The notes: generated from the letters alone by a model not told the origin. 64,000 bases of DNA from Desulfobacterales bacterium (GCA_024226555.1 JAAELO010000380.1:60617-124616), one strand, 5' to 3'; positions 36,692-45,575 are shown, numbered from the stretch's first letter. Numbers and translations: made by a program.

Positions 36692-36710
36692 TGGAACAAT
36701 TAGAGATTCT
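36692..36710. repeat. Mini-palindrome, internally deleted element
   Basis: GGAACAATTAGAGATTCTC sits immediately before a full element at 36715. It looks like the two termini joined. Confidence 0.4.
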
Positions 36711-36714
36711 CTAT

Positions 36715-36843
36715 GGGAATCTCTAATATTTGGAATTTTTGATAAAATACAAGATATAACAGAAAAATAACGAGCCGATATTATTACAGTTCTTTTTTTT
36801 ATAACGAAGTATTTTGCTAAAAGAACAGTTATTAGAGATTCCC
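36715..36843 (+). mobile_element. Palindromic intergenic element, standard length
   Basis: Complete: GGGAATCTCTAATATTTGG ... ACAGTTATTAGAGATTCCC, flanked by TAT on both sides. Its right edge overlaps the TAG stop codon of the solute-binding-protein gene at 36843. Confidence 0.88.
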
Positions 36844-37568
36844 TATAAAAAATAAAAAGCTTCTTCAATATTTAATCGTTTTCTGTATTTGTCATAGAAT
36901 TTTTTAATGGTTCCATCTTTATACATCTTGTTAAGTTGCTCATTCAAATGATTAATGATGCTGTCAGGAGTATTGATATTAAAAGCAAGGGGGACCAAAG
37001 TTGTACTTATGGAAAGCTGTTTCTTTATTTTAAGATCGTTTTTTTTTGCATAGTATGAAGCGATAATAATATCAGCAGCCCAAAGACGAAGCCTCTTTCT
37101 TTTTAATTTTTTTGAGTTATAATCATCATTATTAGCAATTTCAATTTTGGCACCAAATCCCTTTAAATAATCAGCATCAGCACTTCCCCTTGCAACCATA
37201 ATTTTGTAATTGAAAGCGTCTTTTAGCACATCTATTTTAATTGGATCATCACTCCTTGAGAAAAGAGCTGTCTGTGTAATTAATATAGGCCCAACCCATT
37301 TAAATAATGTTTCTCTCTCCTGGGATCTTTGAATCGGAGCGCAGGTATTAATATTTCTCTTTATTCTGTAAATCGCTCTGCTTAATGGTACCTTCTCAGT
37401 TTTAACCGTGTAATCGGCACCCTTGAAAATTTCGTTTAAAATGTCAATTGCAAGACCTTTGTTACCTTCAATGTATGGAGGAAATTCTGAAAGCATGAGT
37501 GTTATATCTTTTGCAAAAATATTTGCAGGTATATATAAAAGTAAAAGAAGAATTATAATTTTTTTCAT
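36843..37568 (-). CDS. Periplasmic solute-binding protein, family 3 type
   Basis: 241 residues with an N-terminal signal peptide (about 1-19, hydrophobic stretch ending NIFA). The mature domain matches the SBP_bac_3 fold, e.g. LSEFPPYIEG, GLAIDILNEIFKGA, the mid-chain MVARGSADADYLKGFGAK and FNINTPDS near the C-terminus. Family members bind amino acids or related solutes. No permease or ATPase genes are nearby. It lies 12 bases downstream of the 570-residue solute-binding protein in the same direction. The TAG stop is taken from the element edge at 36843-36845, so the original C-terminus may have been longer. Confidence 0.85.
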   Translation of the reverse strand: MKKIIILLLLLYIPANIFAKDITLMLSEFPPYIEGNKGLAIDILNEIFKGADYTVKTEKVPLSRAIYRIKRNINTCAPIQRSQERETLFKWVGPILITQTALFSRSDDPIKIDVLKDAFNYKIMVARGSADADYLKGFGAKIEIANNDDYNSKKLKRKRLRLWAADIIIASYYAKKNDLKIKKQLSISTTLVPLAFNINTPDSIINHLNEQLNKMYKDGTIKKFYDKYRKRLNIEEAFYFL

Positions 37569-37580
37569 TTGAGTTTATTC

Positions 37581-39293
37581 CTAATCATAGATTTCTAAAG
37601 ATTTTTTATAATTAACAGTTATTCCTTTTGGTTTTTCATTTGCGAGCTTTTGCTTTGGTGCCCCTTTTTTGTTCAACCAATAAGAGGGTTTCCGCTTCTT
37701 ATTAAGCTTAACTCCACATTTTGATTTTTTTCCTCTATAGAGTTTATACAACTTGTCATCAAGGTAATTAGCCAGTTCATCCATTGCTTCCTTGGGACTT
37801 AGTCCCTCTTCAACCACTTTTGGCACTGTTTTCCACCATGCAGGAGACAGAAGAGGATAATCGGGAACATTTGTTCCTGTAGGAGTCCACAATAATCTGG
37901 CTTTACTTCGGTAGAACTCCACGAGCCCTCCCAGTTTAGGAGCAAGCTTTGTCATATATTTTGAATTGATATCAGAAATTCTTATGGGTGTTAATCCCAC
38001 TATTGTTTTTCTTAGGGATACAGTTTTGGAAACAACAAATTGAGCATATAACCAGGCTGCTTTCCTCCTTTTTAAAGGAACACTTCTAAGCATTGTCCAG
38101 GAACCAGCATCCTGGTAACCCATCTTCATCCCCTTTTCCCAGTAGGCACCATGGGGTGATGGAGCCATTCTCCATTTAGGAGTTCCATCTTTATTTACAA
38201 CAGGCAATCCCGGAGTTATCATATCTGCCGTAAATGCAGAATACCAAAAGATTTGTTGAGCTATATAACCTTTTGCAGGAACTGAACCAGCTTGAGAAAA
38301 ATTCATTTTTCTTGCTTCTGGTGGAGCATATCTTTTCAACCACTTATCATATTTTGTTAAAGCATATATAGCGGCTGGGCTGTTTGCAGCTCCACCTCTC
38401 GATACAGATGCGCCAACTGGGGAGCATTTCTCAACTCTTATCCCCCATTCATCAACTGGCAATCCGTTTGGCAGTCCCTTATCACCAACACCTGCCATTG
38501 ATAACCAGGCATCTGAAAAACGCCATCCTATGGAAGGGTCTCTTTTCCCATAATCCATGTGGCCATATATTTTAACACCATCAATTCTTTTAACATAATC
38601 TGTAAAGAACTCTGCAATATCCTCATATGCAGACCAGTTAACTGGAACGTTTAGTTCATAACCATAAATATTTTTGAATCTTTTTTTTAAATCCGGTCTT
38701 GCAAACCAATCTGCCCTGTACCAGTATAGATTAACAAACTGCTGGTCAGGTAGTTGATATATCTTTTTATCCGGGCCTTTTGTAAATTCAAGCCCCATGA
38801 AATCCTTAAGATCCAGAGTTGGGAGAGTTACATCTCTACCCTTACGTTTCATAAAATCTGATAAGGCAACAACTTTACCTGAACGAAAATGGGTTCCTAT
38901 AAGATCACTGTCATTAATGTACATGTCATAAAGATTAATTCCCTTTTTTAAATGGGCATCTATCTTCTTAATAACATCATCCTCACCCGTTATCTCATGG
39001 ACAATGTTAATACCTGTTATTTCCCGAAATGCTTTTGCAAGAACACTGGCTTCGTACCAATGGGTGTTGATTCTTTCTGAAATAACCCTTATAGTCATTC
39101 CCCGGTAGGGCTTTGCGGCTTTTGCAAACCATCTCATCTCTTTTAACTGCTCTTTTTTTGTTAGAGTAGATGGTTTAAATTCCTGATTTACCCATTTTTC
39201 TGCAACATTATTACTTTTTGCAATATCAGGTGAAATTTGAATTAGTAAAAATAAAATTAAACAATATAACCAGATTTTTTTGTGAGTTGTCAT
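37581..39293 (-). CDS. Family 1 extracellular solute-binding protein (orphan)
   Basis: 570 residues from the ATG at 39293, chosen because AAGGGGG lies just before it; the longer reading from 39332 lacks one. A signal peptide (about 1-28, KKIWLYCLILFLLIQIS) is followed by a large two-lobed sugar-type binding protein. Segments such as WYEASVLAKAFREITGI, YQLPDQQFVNLYWYRADWF and GAYWEKGMKMGYQDAGSWTML resemble the large glycerol or polyol binding proteins (GlpV-like). No membrane or ATPase component is adjacent. It could serve as a signal receptor for the sensor downstream. Ligand unknown. Confidence 0.8.
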   Translation of the reverse strand: MTTHKKIWLYCLILFLLIQISPDIAKSNNVAEKWVNQEFKPSTLTKKEQLKEMRWFAKAAKPYRGMTIRVISERINTHWYEASVLAKAFREITGINIVHEITGEDDVIKKIDAHLKKGINLYDMYINDSDLIGTHFRSGKVVALSDFMKRKGRDVTLPTLDLKDFMGLEFTKGPDKKIYQLPDQQFVNLYWYRADWFARPDLKKRFKNIYGYELNVPVNWSAYEDIAEFFTDYVKRIDGVKIYGHMDYGKRDPSIGWRFSDAWLSMAGVGDKGLPNGLPVDEWGIRVEKCSPVGASVSRGGAANSPAAIYALTKYDKWLKRYAPPEARKMNFSQAGSVPAKGYIAQQIFWYSAFTADMITPGLPVVNKDGTPKWRMAPSPHGAYWEKGMKMGYQDAGSWTMLRSVPLKRRKAAWLYAQFVVSKTVSLRKTIVGLTPIRISDINSKYMTKLAPKLGGLVEFYRSKARLLWTPTGTNVPDYPLLSPAWWKTVPKVVEEGLSPKEAMDELANYLDDKLYKLYRGKKSKCGVKLNKKRKPSYWLNKKGAPKQKLANEKPKGITVNYKKSLEIYD

Positions 39294-39442
39294 CCAACCC
39301 CCTTTTAATATGCATAAATACTTTTCAAGCAATGATTATTTCAGCGTAAACTAAATTTTTGATTTCGTGTATATTTGGTTTGATTCTCTTTAGAGCTTTC
39401 TTTAAAAGTACTTGAAAGCATGTCTTATGTCAAGAATATTGA

Positions 39443-39470
39443 AGGCTTAAAGCTGAGCTTTAAGCCTTTT
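39443..39470. terminator. Hairpin with T-run
   Basis: GGCTTAAAGCT / AGCTTTAAGCC pair around a short loop and are followed by TTTTAATT. It looks like an intrinsic terminator in plus orientation, though no plus-strand gene precedes it; it may be a remnant. Confidence 0.5.
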
Positions 39471-39477
39471 AATTCAA

Positions 39478-39707
39478 GGATAATCGCTAATAATTAAATT
39501 TTTGTTGAAACTCAAAGTTTATAAAAGATTTTAGTTTTATAAAATCTCTGTGTGAGAAAAAATAATGAACGAATTCGTTTATAAAAATCTATAATTTATA
39601 AAGATACAACCGTTATTTTTTTGAAAAACTCAGTGTAATGTGAAGCATTGCAAGCCGATTAGTGAGAACCACTGCAATTTGATAAAAAGAGCGTTATTAG
39701 GGTTCTC
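39478..39707 (+). mobile_element. Long palindromic element with three internal inserts
   Basis: A 230-bp diverged copy (left GGATAATCGCTAATAAT, right GCGTTATTAGGGTTCTC). Inserts: TTTATAAAAGATTTTAGTTT with palindromic close at 39518-39544; TTTATAAAAATCTATAATTT and onward at 39578-39602; and about 40 bases at 39643-39685 shared with the copy at 15544. Confidence 0.75.
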
Positions 39708-39725
39708 AAGGAATTAACCCTGAAA

Positions 39726-40172
39726 TCAAATTAATTTAGTTAATAGCTTATCCAGTTGATTTGCAAATTCATTCCTGTTTTTCTGGTTGAGAGGTTTTGG
39801 TCCACCGGTTTCAATCCCTCCTGATCTTAAAGTATCCATAAAATCCCGCATATTAAGTTTCTCTTTAATCGTATCCTCAGAATAAAGTTCTCCACGTGGA
39901 TTCAGAGCTAAGCCCCCTTTGCCAATTACCTCTGCTGCAAGGGGAATATCAGCAGTAATGACAAGATCACCTTTTTCCACTTTGCTTACAATCTCGTTAT
40001 CTGCTTCATCAAAACCAGCGCTAACCTGTAACATTTTAATATATTTTGACCGTGGCATTTTAATTACCTGATTTGCTACAAGTATAAGCTCAACCTTCAC
40101 ACGGTCAGCCGCCTTAAACAGAATATTCTTAATAACCACCGGACAAGCATCCGCATCAACCCAGATCTTCAT
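39726..40172 (-). CDS. yaiI: YaiI/YqxD family protein (DUF188)
   Basis: 148 residues, the family's usual length. A PIN-like fold with WVDADACPV at the N-terminus, the central [13 protein letters not shown] and [13 protein letters not shown] near the C-terminus; these acidic residues form the probable metal site. The molecular role is not established, with nuclease activity suspected from the fold. AAGGAAA precedes the ATG. It stands downstream of the THUMP methyltransferase gene but is separated from it by 246 bases with a hairpin. Confidence 0.92.
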   Translation of the reverse strand: MKIWVDADACPVVIKNILFKAADRVKVELILVANQVIKMPRSKYIKMLQVSAGFDEADNEIVSKVEKGDLVITADIPLAAEVIGKGGLALNPRGELYSEDTIKEKLNMRDFMDTLRSGGIETGGPKPLNQKNRNEFANQLDKLLTKLI

Positions 40173-40291
40173 ATCTTTCCTTATTTTTTTGTTTCATAAT
40201 AATGTATTTTAATAAATCAACTTTTATGAATTTTTCAAAAACAAAAGAGCTTACTTTTATTTGCAAATGAAGCTAAGTAAAAAACAAATAG

Positions 40292-40317
40292 CATAAAAAA
40301 TGTTATGCTTTTTTATT
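40292..40317. terminator. Hairpin between the THUMP methyltransferase and yaiI genes
   Basis: AGCATAA...TTATGCT with T-run on the plus strand and an A/T-rich tail on the other, so possibly bidirectional. It lies inside a stretch (about 40240-40310) resembling 6885-6960. Confidence 0.5.
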
Positions 40318-40418
40318 GCACTTCACAAATACATGGTATTGATTTTTCACAGCATTGTAATATGTTGAAGAGCTGTGAAAGAATCAATTACGAAGTATTT
40401 GGAGGAATTTTACGACGC

Positions 40419-41606
40419 TTACTTAACCATACCTGTTGCGAAGGTTAGCTGAAGCCCCCCATGTGAAAAACTATATGTTTTGCATTTATAGGGAATCTTC
40501 TTAACAAGATCCTTAAATGGAAGTATTATCCCAAATGTATAACCCTTATAGTCCTTTTTCAGCTTTTCAATTATCGCCTTTACTGTTTTATCACTCTCCC
40601 CTTTTGAACCGATCCTTTGCCCAAAAGGAGGGTTGAAAATAACCAGTTTTTTATTATCTGCAGGAAGGTCAGGAATCAATTTAAAAAAATCATTAGCACT
40701 TACGTTAATATATTCTCCGAATCCCAACTTATCCACACATTTTTTTAGTTCATTTACAATGTTACCATTTCTATCCGATGCAAATATAAATGGGGTCTCT
40801 GGTACTTCAATCTCTTCTGAAGCCTTCTTTTTGATATGATTAAAACGTGCCTCTTTGTATCCTGGCCAGTTTTGAAAAGAGAACTCCCTGTAAAACCCAG
40901 GTAATGTATTTGTTGCCATTAGATATGCTTCTATGGAAAATGTCCCTGTACCACACATTGGATCGACAAGTATCATATTTTTCGAAAAACCTGCCATTGT
41001 TAATAGGGCTGAAGCTATTGTTTCTCTTATTGGAGCAGGCCCTCCAATTGTTTTGAGACCTCTTTTGTAAAGATTTTCACCTGTTGAATCAATAGATATT
41101 GTAAATGTATCATCAACAACTCTTACAAAAACTCTCTGGGTTTTTGAATCTTCATAATTTGCATTCATCTCTGAAATTGAAAGAGTTTTGTATATAACAT
41201 CAATAATCTTTTCAGAAACGGCTTTGGTATGAAAAAGCCTTGACTTACTTGAGCTAACAGATACTTCAAGGGGAATTCCCGGATTTAAATAAAGCTCCCA
41301 TGGAACCTTAGCTGTTTTTTTCTCCATGGATTTGAAATTTGTAGCCTTAAATGAATGAACTCTCATTAACACCCTGTTCGCACACCTAAGAAAAAGATTT
41401 GCTTTATAGCAATCGTTCAATGATCCTGTAAACTCAATTCCTCCTCCTTGAATTTTCTTAATTTCTTCTGCTTCAAGGTCCAATTTACTTATCTCATCAA
41501 AACAAACATCAATAAGACCTGGGGATACTGGTACAAAAAAAGTATGTTTTTTAGCAATCACATGCCTTTTAACTCTCTTTTCAAATGCTGTTAATTTTTC
41601 TTTCAT
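40419..41606 (-). CDS. THUMP-domain RNA methyltransferase (RlmL/Trm-like)
   Basis: 395 residues. A THUMP RNA-binding domain occupies about 45-165 and the SAM-dependent methyltransferase domain about 175-395. The latter has DPMCGTGTFSIEAYLMA (SAM-binding motif) and the catalytic VIFNPPFGQRIG, the N-P-P-F signature of guanine-N2 methyltransferases such as the 23S rRNA enzyme RlmL (N-terminal half) or YpsC. Acts on rRNA in the cytosol. The start codon overlaps the stop of the upstream DMT transporter in ATGA, so translation is coupled. Exact target base uncertain. Confidence 0.92.
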   Translation of the reverse strand: MKEKLTAFEKRVKRHVIAKKHTFFVPVSPGLIDVCFDEISKLDLEAEEIKKIQGGGIEFTGSLNDCYKANLFLRCANRVLMRVHSFKATNFKSMEKKTAKVPWELYLNPGIPLEVSVSSSKSRLFHTKAVSEKIIDVIYKTLSISEMNANYEDSKTQRVFVRVVDDTFTISIDSTGENLYKRGLKTIGGPAPIRETIASALLTMAGFSKNMILVDPMCGTGTFSIEAYLMATNTLPGFYREFSFQNWPGYKEARFNHIKKKASEEIEVPETPFIFASDRNGNIVNELKKCVDKLGFGEYINVSANDFFKLIPDLPADNKKLVIFNPPFGQRIGSKGESDKTVKAIIEKLKKDYKGYTFGIILPFKDLVKKIPYKCKTYSFSHGGLQLTFATGMVK

Positions 41607-42481
41607 TTGACACTCTTATCTTTCTGTTGAAGGAAAATAACAGCTGATATCACCATAATTGCTCCAAGAACCTGAAGCCTTTCCATGGTTTCTCCCACAA
41701 GGAAGAAGGATATAATACCTGCTGCTATAGGTTCCAAAGTTGCTGTTGTATTTCCCTTTACTGAGCCAATAATATTAATACCTTTAAAATATAGTAAGAA
41801 AGGAGCAATTGTTCCTAAAGTTGCAATAAAAATTATGCAACTCCACTGGGTAAAATCTCTTTGGGTATATAAAAAGGTAAAATCCGGTTTTGCGATAAAA
41901 AGACAAACAACCCCGAAAAAAAACGCATAAAAAATTGTAACATGGGGGCTGTATTTACACATCATCGATTCACCTTTTATTGAGTATAGTGAGAAAAAAA
42001 ATGCCGAAAGTAACCCTACCACTATTCCTGCCTTATTCAGTGTAAGCAGGTTTGAATTATAAGCTCCCACTGCATAGAAACAACCTAAGACAGCAAACCC
42101 TATTGAAATAATTGTTCTTTTTTCAGGTTTTTTTCCTTTAAAAAGGAAAAAATAGATAACTCCTAAAACCGGAGACATATATTGCAAAAGTATGGCCGTT
42201 GCCACATTTATTTTACTGATTGCAAAAAGGTATGTAAATTGAACGGATGCCATTGCAAAACCTAAAACTAAAAAATTTGTTATATCTTTCTTTTTAATTA
42301 ATAAAGCTTTTGGATTATTTAAAAGAAAAATCACAAAAAGAGTTGTGGTCGAAAATGTTAGTCTGAATTTTGTAAGGGTCATTGAATCCATACCACCAAT
42401 AAACAGATACTTTGAAATAGCCCCTGATATTGCCCAAAGTATTGCTGCTGTTGCTACAAAAAGAAAACCTCTGGATTGCAT
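41603..42481 (-). CDS. DMT-superfamily (EamA) transporter
   Basis: 292 residues, about ten hydrophobic segments as two EamA repeats of five. Landmarks are AILWAISGAISKYLF at the N-terminus, LQYMSPVLGVIYFFLF in the first repeat and VKGNTTATLEPIAAGIISFF in the second. Such exporters move amino acids or metabolites. It overlaps the methyltransferase gene by four bases. Substrate unknown. Confidence 0.9.
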   Translation of the reverse strand: MQSRGFLFVATAAILWAISGAISKYLFIGGMDSMTLTKFRLTFSTTTLFVIFLLNNPKALLIKKKDITNFLVLGFAMASVQFTYLFAISKINVATAILLQYMSPVLGVIYFFLFKGKKPEKRTIISIGFAVLGCFYAVGAYNSNLLTLNKAGIVVGLLSAFFFSLYSIKGESMMCKYSPHVTIFYAFFFGVVCLFIAKPDFTFLYTQRDFTQWSCIIFIATLGTIAPFLLYFKGINIIGSVKGNTTATLEPIAAGIISFFLVGETMERLQVLGAIMVISAVIFLQQKDKSVK

Positions 42482-42757
42482 ATTTATATCTTTCTTCTTT
42501 CATTGTTGTTTTCAATTAGTTACGGATTATAAATATATTTTTATTATGATTTTGGAAACTCATTTTTGATTTAAATAAAATCCGGAGAAAATTTTATAAT
42601 TTGACCATAAAGAAATTCTGTACTAAAAAATGATTATTATAAAATTCCATTGTATTTTTTAATGGATAATAAGTTTTTTCCGCAAAAAGTAAGTTTTTTT
42701 ACGGTACAGATTTCAAATATAAAAATTAAATAATATAAATTTTTTCGGAGGCAATAA

Positions 42758-43207
42758 ATGGCAGGTGTTAATAAAGTTATAATTCTTGGAAATCTGGGAA
42801 GAGACCCTGAAGTTACCTATACCCAATCAGGTATGGCAGTTTGTAAGTTTTCTCTTGCGACATCAAAGAAAAGAAAAGATGGGTCAGAAGTTACAGCATG
42901 GCACAGATGTACAGCCTTTGATAAAAGAGGTGAAGCGATAGGGCGATATGTAAACAAAGGTCAACAGCTATATATAGAGGGTGAACTTCAATACGGACAA
43001 TATGAAAAAGATGGTATTACAAGATACACTACAGATATTATTGTAAATCAGTTTTCATTTGTTGGATCAAAAGGTTCCGGTGGTGGTGGCGGAAATCAGG
43101 GTGGATATAACCAGAATCAGGGCGGTGGGGATGATTATTATGCCGGTGGACAGCCAAGTGGTGGTGGACCTGCTCCTGTGCAAGACGATGATGATATCCC
43201 GTTTTAA
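42758..43207 (+). CDS. ssb: Single-stranded DNA-binding protein
   Basis: 149 residues. Binds single-stranded DNA as a tetramer in replication, repair and recombination. The OB-fold domain (about 1-105) starts MAGVNKVIILGNLGRDPEV and includes TAWHRCTAFDKRGE. A Gly/Gln-rich flexible linker (about 108-140) leads to the acidic protein-recruiting tip DDDDIPF. CGGAGG lies before the ATG. Monocistronic with a clear terminator. Nothing unusual. Confidence 0.97.
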   Translation: MAGVNKVIILGNLGRDPEVTYTQSGMAVCKFSLATSKKRKDGSEVTAWHRCTAFDKRGEAIGRYVNKGQQLYIEGELQYGQYEKDGITRYTTDIIVNQFSFVGSKGSGGGGGNQGGYNQNQGGGDDYYAGGQPSGGGPAPVQDDDDIPF

Positions 43208-43233
43208 GCAACACCAATAAAATAGTTTTTTTG

Positions 43234-43262
43234 AAGGAGCTCCATTTATTGGGGCTCTTTTT
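43234..43262 (+). terminator. Intrinsic terminator of ssb
   Basis: Stem AAGGAGCTCC (43234-43243) with GGGGCTCTTT (43251-43260), containing G-U pairs, followed by a T-run. Confidence 0.8.
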
Positions 43263-43278
43263 GTTTTTATCAAATATA

Positions 43279-43529
43279 GGGAAGCTATAATAACTGTGAT
43301 TTTGATTGAAACTCTTATAAAATTTTCAATTTTATAAGATACAAGGCTGAGAAAATAATAACGGGTTGATTCGTTTATAAAAAACTTTAATTTTATAAAC
43401 TTTACAGCTTTTTTTAAAAGTACTCAGTTGTTTTGTTTTTTATTTCTTTTGAAACAACTTAAGTAGTTCGATTAAAACAAACAAAACTAAAGCCTTTTGT
43501 TTTATAGGCGGCAGTTATTAGAGATTCCC
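43279..43529 (+). mobile_element. Largest palindromic element, four nested inserts
   Basis: 251 bp, flanked by TATA on both sides, ends GGGAAGCTATAATAAC ... GCAGTTATTAGAGATTCCC. Inserts relative to the 130-bp form: CTTATAAAATT-TTC-AATTTTATAAG at 43314-43338 (perfect 11-bp arms); TTTATAAAA...TTTTATAAA at 43374-43399; a GTTGTTT...AAACAAC hairpin at about 43427-43458; and CAAAACTAAAGCCTTTTGTT at about 43482-43505. Confidence 0.85.
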
Positions 43530-43556
43530 TATAACATTTAAAATAATAAGCAATCT

Positions 43557-44327
43557 ATGAAACCATGTTTTTATTTTTTCAACGGCTCATTCGCATATCT
43601 TGGAAAATCTACTGATACAGATTTTCACAGTCACCATGCCCTACAAATAAGTATCAGTTTAGATAATCCTTTTCAACTTGAGACAATGGATTTAAGTGAG
43701 AAATACAGAGCTGTAATAATAGACACTGATATTAACCATAAATTAGATGGTTTGAATGAATGGCACCTCATATTTTTAATAGACCCTGAACACGTTCTTG
43801 TTCGGAAAATTAAAAAAAATGGACTTAAGAATATAACAGAACTCAAATATAAACTACTCAGACCTTATACTAAAAAAATAGTACAATCTATGACAGAAGA
43901 GAGAGCTTGTGTTGAAGTCAGAAAAAATACTTATGAACTTTTATCATTTCTTTCAGGAGTTGCAACCGAAACAAATGAAACTGATCCAAGGATATTAAAA
44001 ATTTTTGATTTTGTTAAAAATCTTGAAGAGAAAAAAGTATCCATTGAAATACTTATGAACCTTGTCAATCTTTCTGAAAGCAGGTTATCACATCTTTTTA
44101 AAGAGCAAACAGGTATACCTGTTCGGCGATATATATTATGGATCAGGTTAACCGGAACTTTTAAAAGTGTTATTGAAGGGAAATCCTTAACGGAAGCGGC
44201 ACACATTGCTGGCTTTTCAGATTCTGCACACTTTACAAGGACATTTAAAAGTATGTTTGGAGTGACACCATCAACCTATTTAAAAAAAACTGAAGATAGC
44301 AGGTTTATTCAATTAAAATATTGTTAA
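43557..44327 (+). CDS. AraC-family transcriptional regulator
   Basis: 256 residues. The N-terminal cupin-like sensor (about 1-135; DFHSHHALQISISLDNPFQL) carries a His cluster. The C-terminal domain (about 150-250) has the two helix-turn-helix units with LMNLVNLSESRLSHLFKEQ and LTEAAHIAGFSDSAHFTRTF, then FGVTPSTYLKK. The MBL-fold gene follows after 42 bases in the same direction and may be its target. It starts 27 bases after a palindromic element, and no strong ribosome-binding site is present. Effector unknown. Confidence 0.88.
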   Translation: MKPCFYFFNGSFAYLGKSTDTDFHSHHALQISISLDNPFQLETMDLSEKYRAVIIDTDINHKLDGLNEWHLIFLIDPEHVLVRKIKKNGLKNITELKYKLLRPYTKKIVQSMTEERACVEVRKNTYELLSFLSGVATETNETDPRILKIFDFVKNLEEKKVSIEILMNLVNLSESRLSHLFKEQTGIPVRRYILWIRLTGTFKSVIEGKSLTEAAHIAGFSDSAHFTRTFKSMFGVTPSTYLKKTEDSRFIQLKYC

Positions 44328-44369
44328 GTACGATAAAAATGACTTAACTTTTTAATTGGAGGTAAAGTT

Positions 44370-45353
44370 ATGCTTTTTAGAATTTCCCCTTTATGGTGGC
44401 CTGTTTTACTTATATTTTCACCAGTAATCGCAATATTTATTACAATCAGAAACAAAAAATTCCTTAAAAATAAGGTAATTGCTAAGAAATCAAATGAAAA
44501 CAGAATCAACTCGGCAAAAATTCTTGATCTTCCGGAATTAGAGTATCTTGAATTAACTGTTATAGTAGATGAGAAAACAGAAGATGGTTTTATAGGTGAT
44601 GCAGGAGTCTCCTATCATTTCAAAAGCAACTTAGGTTCTCTTCTTTTTGATGTTGGGTTTGGTGAAGAACGTCCGGCTTTTTCACATAATATTAAGAAAC
44701 TTAATATTGATTTAAATCTATCAGATGCATTTGCAATATCTCACCTGCATTTAGATCATATGGGTGGAATAGCTGCTGCTAAAAATAAAAAAATTATCAT
44801 ACCCGGGAATATAGAGAAGAATAAAATCTGTTATATACCTGATGAAGCCTATTCTGATCAGGCTCAATGTGAAATCATTGATTCCCCTCGGATTATTAAA
44901 GCCGGTATAGGAACAACAGGTCCCCTTGCAAGAAGCCTTTTCTTTTTTGGCTTAACAGAAGAACAAGCTTTAGTTGCACGTATAAAAGGAAAAGGTCTCG
45001 TTGTTTTTACGGGTTGTGGACACCCAACAGTTGGGGTGATTCTTGAAATGGTTAAAAAAATTTCCAATGAACCATTATATGCATTAGGAGGAGGCCTTCA
45101 CTTTCCAATTACTGAAGGTAGAGGAAACAGAATTGGCATCAAGTTTCAAACCATTGTTGGCACAGGTAAACCTCCCTGGCAACGCATTAAGGATAAAGAG
45201 ATGTATAATACCATTGATGAAATTAACAAAGTTAATCCCGAGAAGGTTTTTCTATCGGCCCATGATAGTTGTGATTATGCTTTAAAAACCATGAAGGAAA
45301 AACTAACGGCTGAAACATCAGTTTTAAAAGCTGGGGCTACATATAAATTCTAG
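44370..45353 (+). CDS. Membrane-anchored metallo-beta-lactamase-fold hydrolase
   Basis: 327 residues. An N-terminal membrane anchor (about 8-28, WWPVLLIFSPVIAIFI) precedes an MBL domain of the type found in the dihydropterin-cleaving (7,8-dihydropterin-6-methyl) synthases and related hydrolases: LLFDVGFGEE, the zinc motif SHLHLDHMGG, FTGCGHPTVG and LGGGLHFP. GGAGG lies before the ATG. It follows an AraC regulator by 42 bases. Zinc binding is predicted from the motif; substrate unknown. Confidence 0.85.
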   Translation: MLFRISPLWWPVLLIFSPVIAIFITIRNKKFLKNKVIAKKSNENRINSAKILDLPELEYLELTVIVDEKTEDGFIGDAGVSYHFKSNLGSLLFDVGFGEERPAFSHNIKKLNIDLNLSDAFAISHLHLDHMGGIAAAKNKKIIIPGNIEKNKICYIPDEAYSDQAQCEIIDSPRIIKAGIGTTGPLARSLFFFGLTEEQALVARIKGKGLVVFTGCGHPTVGVILEMVKKISNEPLYALGGGLHFPITEGRGNRIGIKFQTIVGTGKPPWQRIKDKEMYNTIDEINKVNPEKVFLSAHDSCDYALKTMKEKLTAETSVLKAGATYKF

Positions 45354-45385
45354 AATAAAAATGCTATAATTACTAAAAGCTGTCA

Positions 45386-45411
45386 AAGTGCCATATTTAT
45401 TTATGGTACTT
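45386..45411 (+). terminator. Hairpin after the MBL-fold gene
   Basis: AAGTGCCATA (45386-45395) pairs with TATGGTACTT (45402-45411) including one G-U pair. No long U-tract, so weak. Confidence 0.45.
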
Positions 45412-45575
45412 ACTCAATTTGATACCTACAATCAGGTTTTTTTCATAACGAACCTTAACAAAAGGGTAATTTTTCTATTAAAAAATTTCAATATTTGTTT
45501 TTTTTTTTAAGTTTTTCTTCAATGATTCCGAATAGATTTAATATTAAAACAGAATTTTGAACGAAAGGAACATTT

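Larger units (their letters stand above)
39294..39725. other. Intergenic gap dominated by one large palindromic element
   Basis: Between the yaiI 3' end and the orphan solute-binding-protein 5' end. A small hairpin (GGCTTAAAGCTGAGCTTTAAGCC, about 39443-39465 in two halves) lies just left of the element at 39478-39707. No ORF. Confidence 0.5.
43208..43556. other. Gap after ssb: terminator and one large palindromic element
   Basis: The ssb terminator (43234-43262) is followed almost at once by the element at 43279-43529, which ends 27 bases before the AraC gene. Nothing else. Confidence 0.6.
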
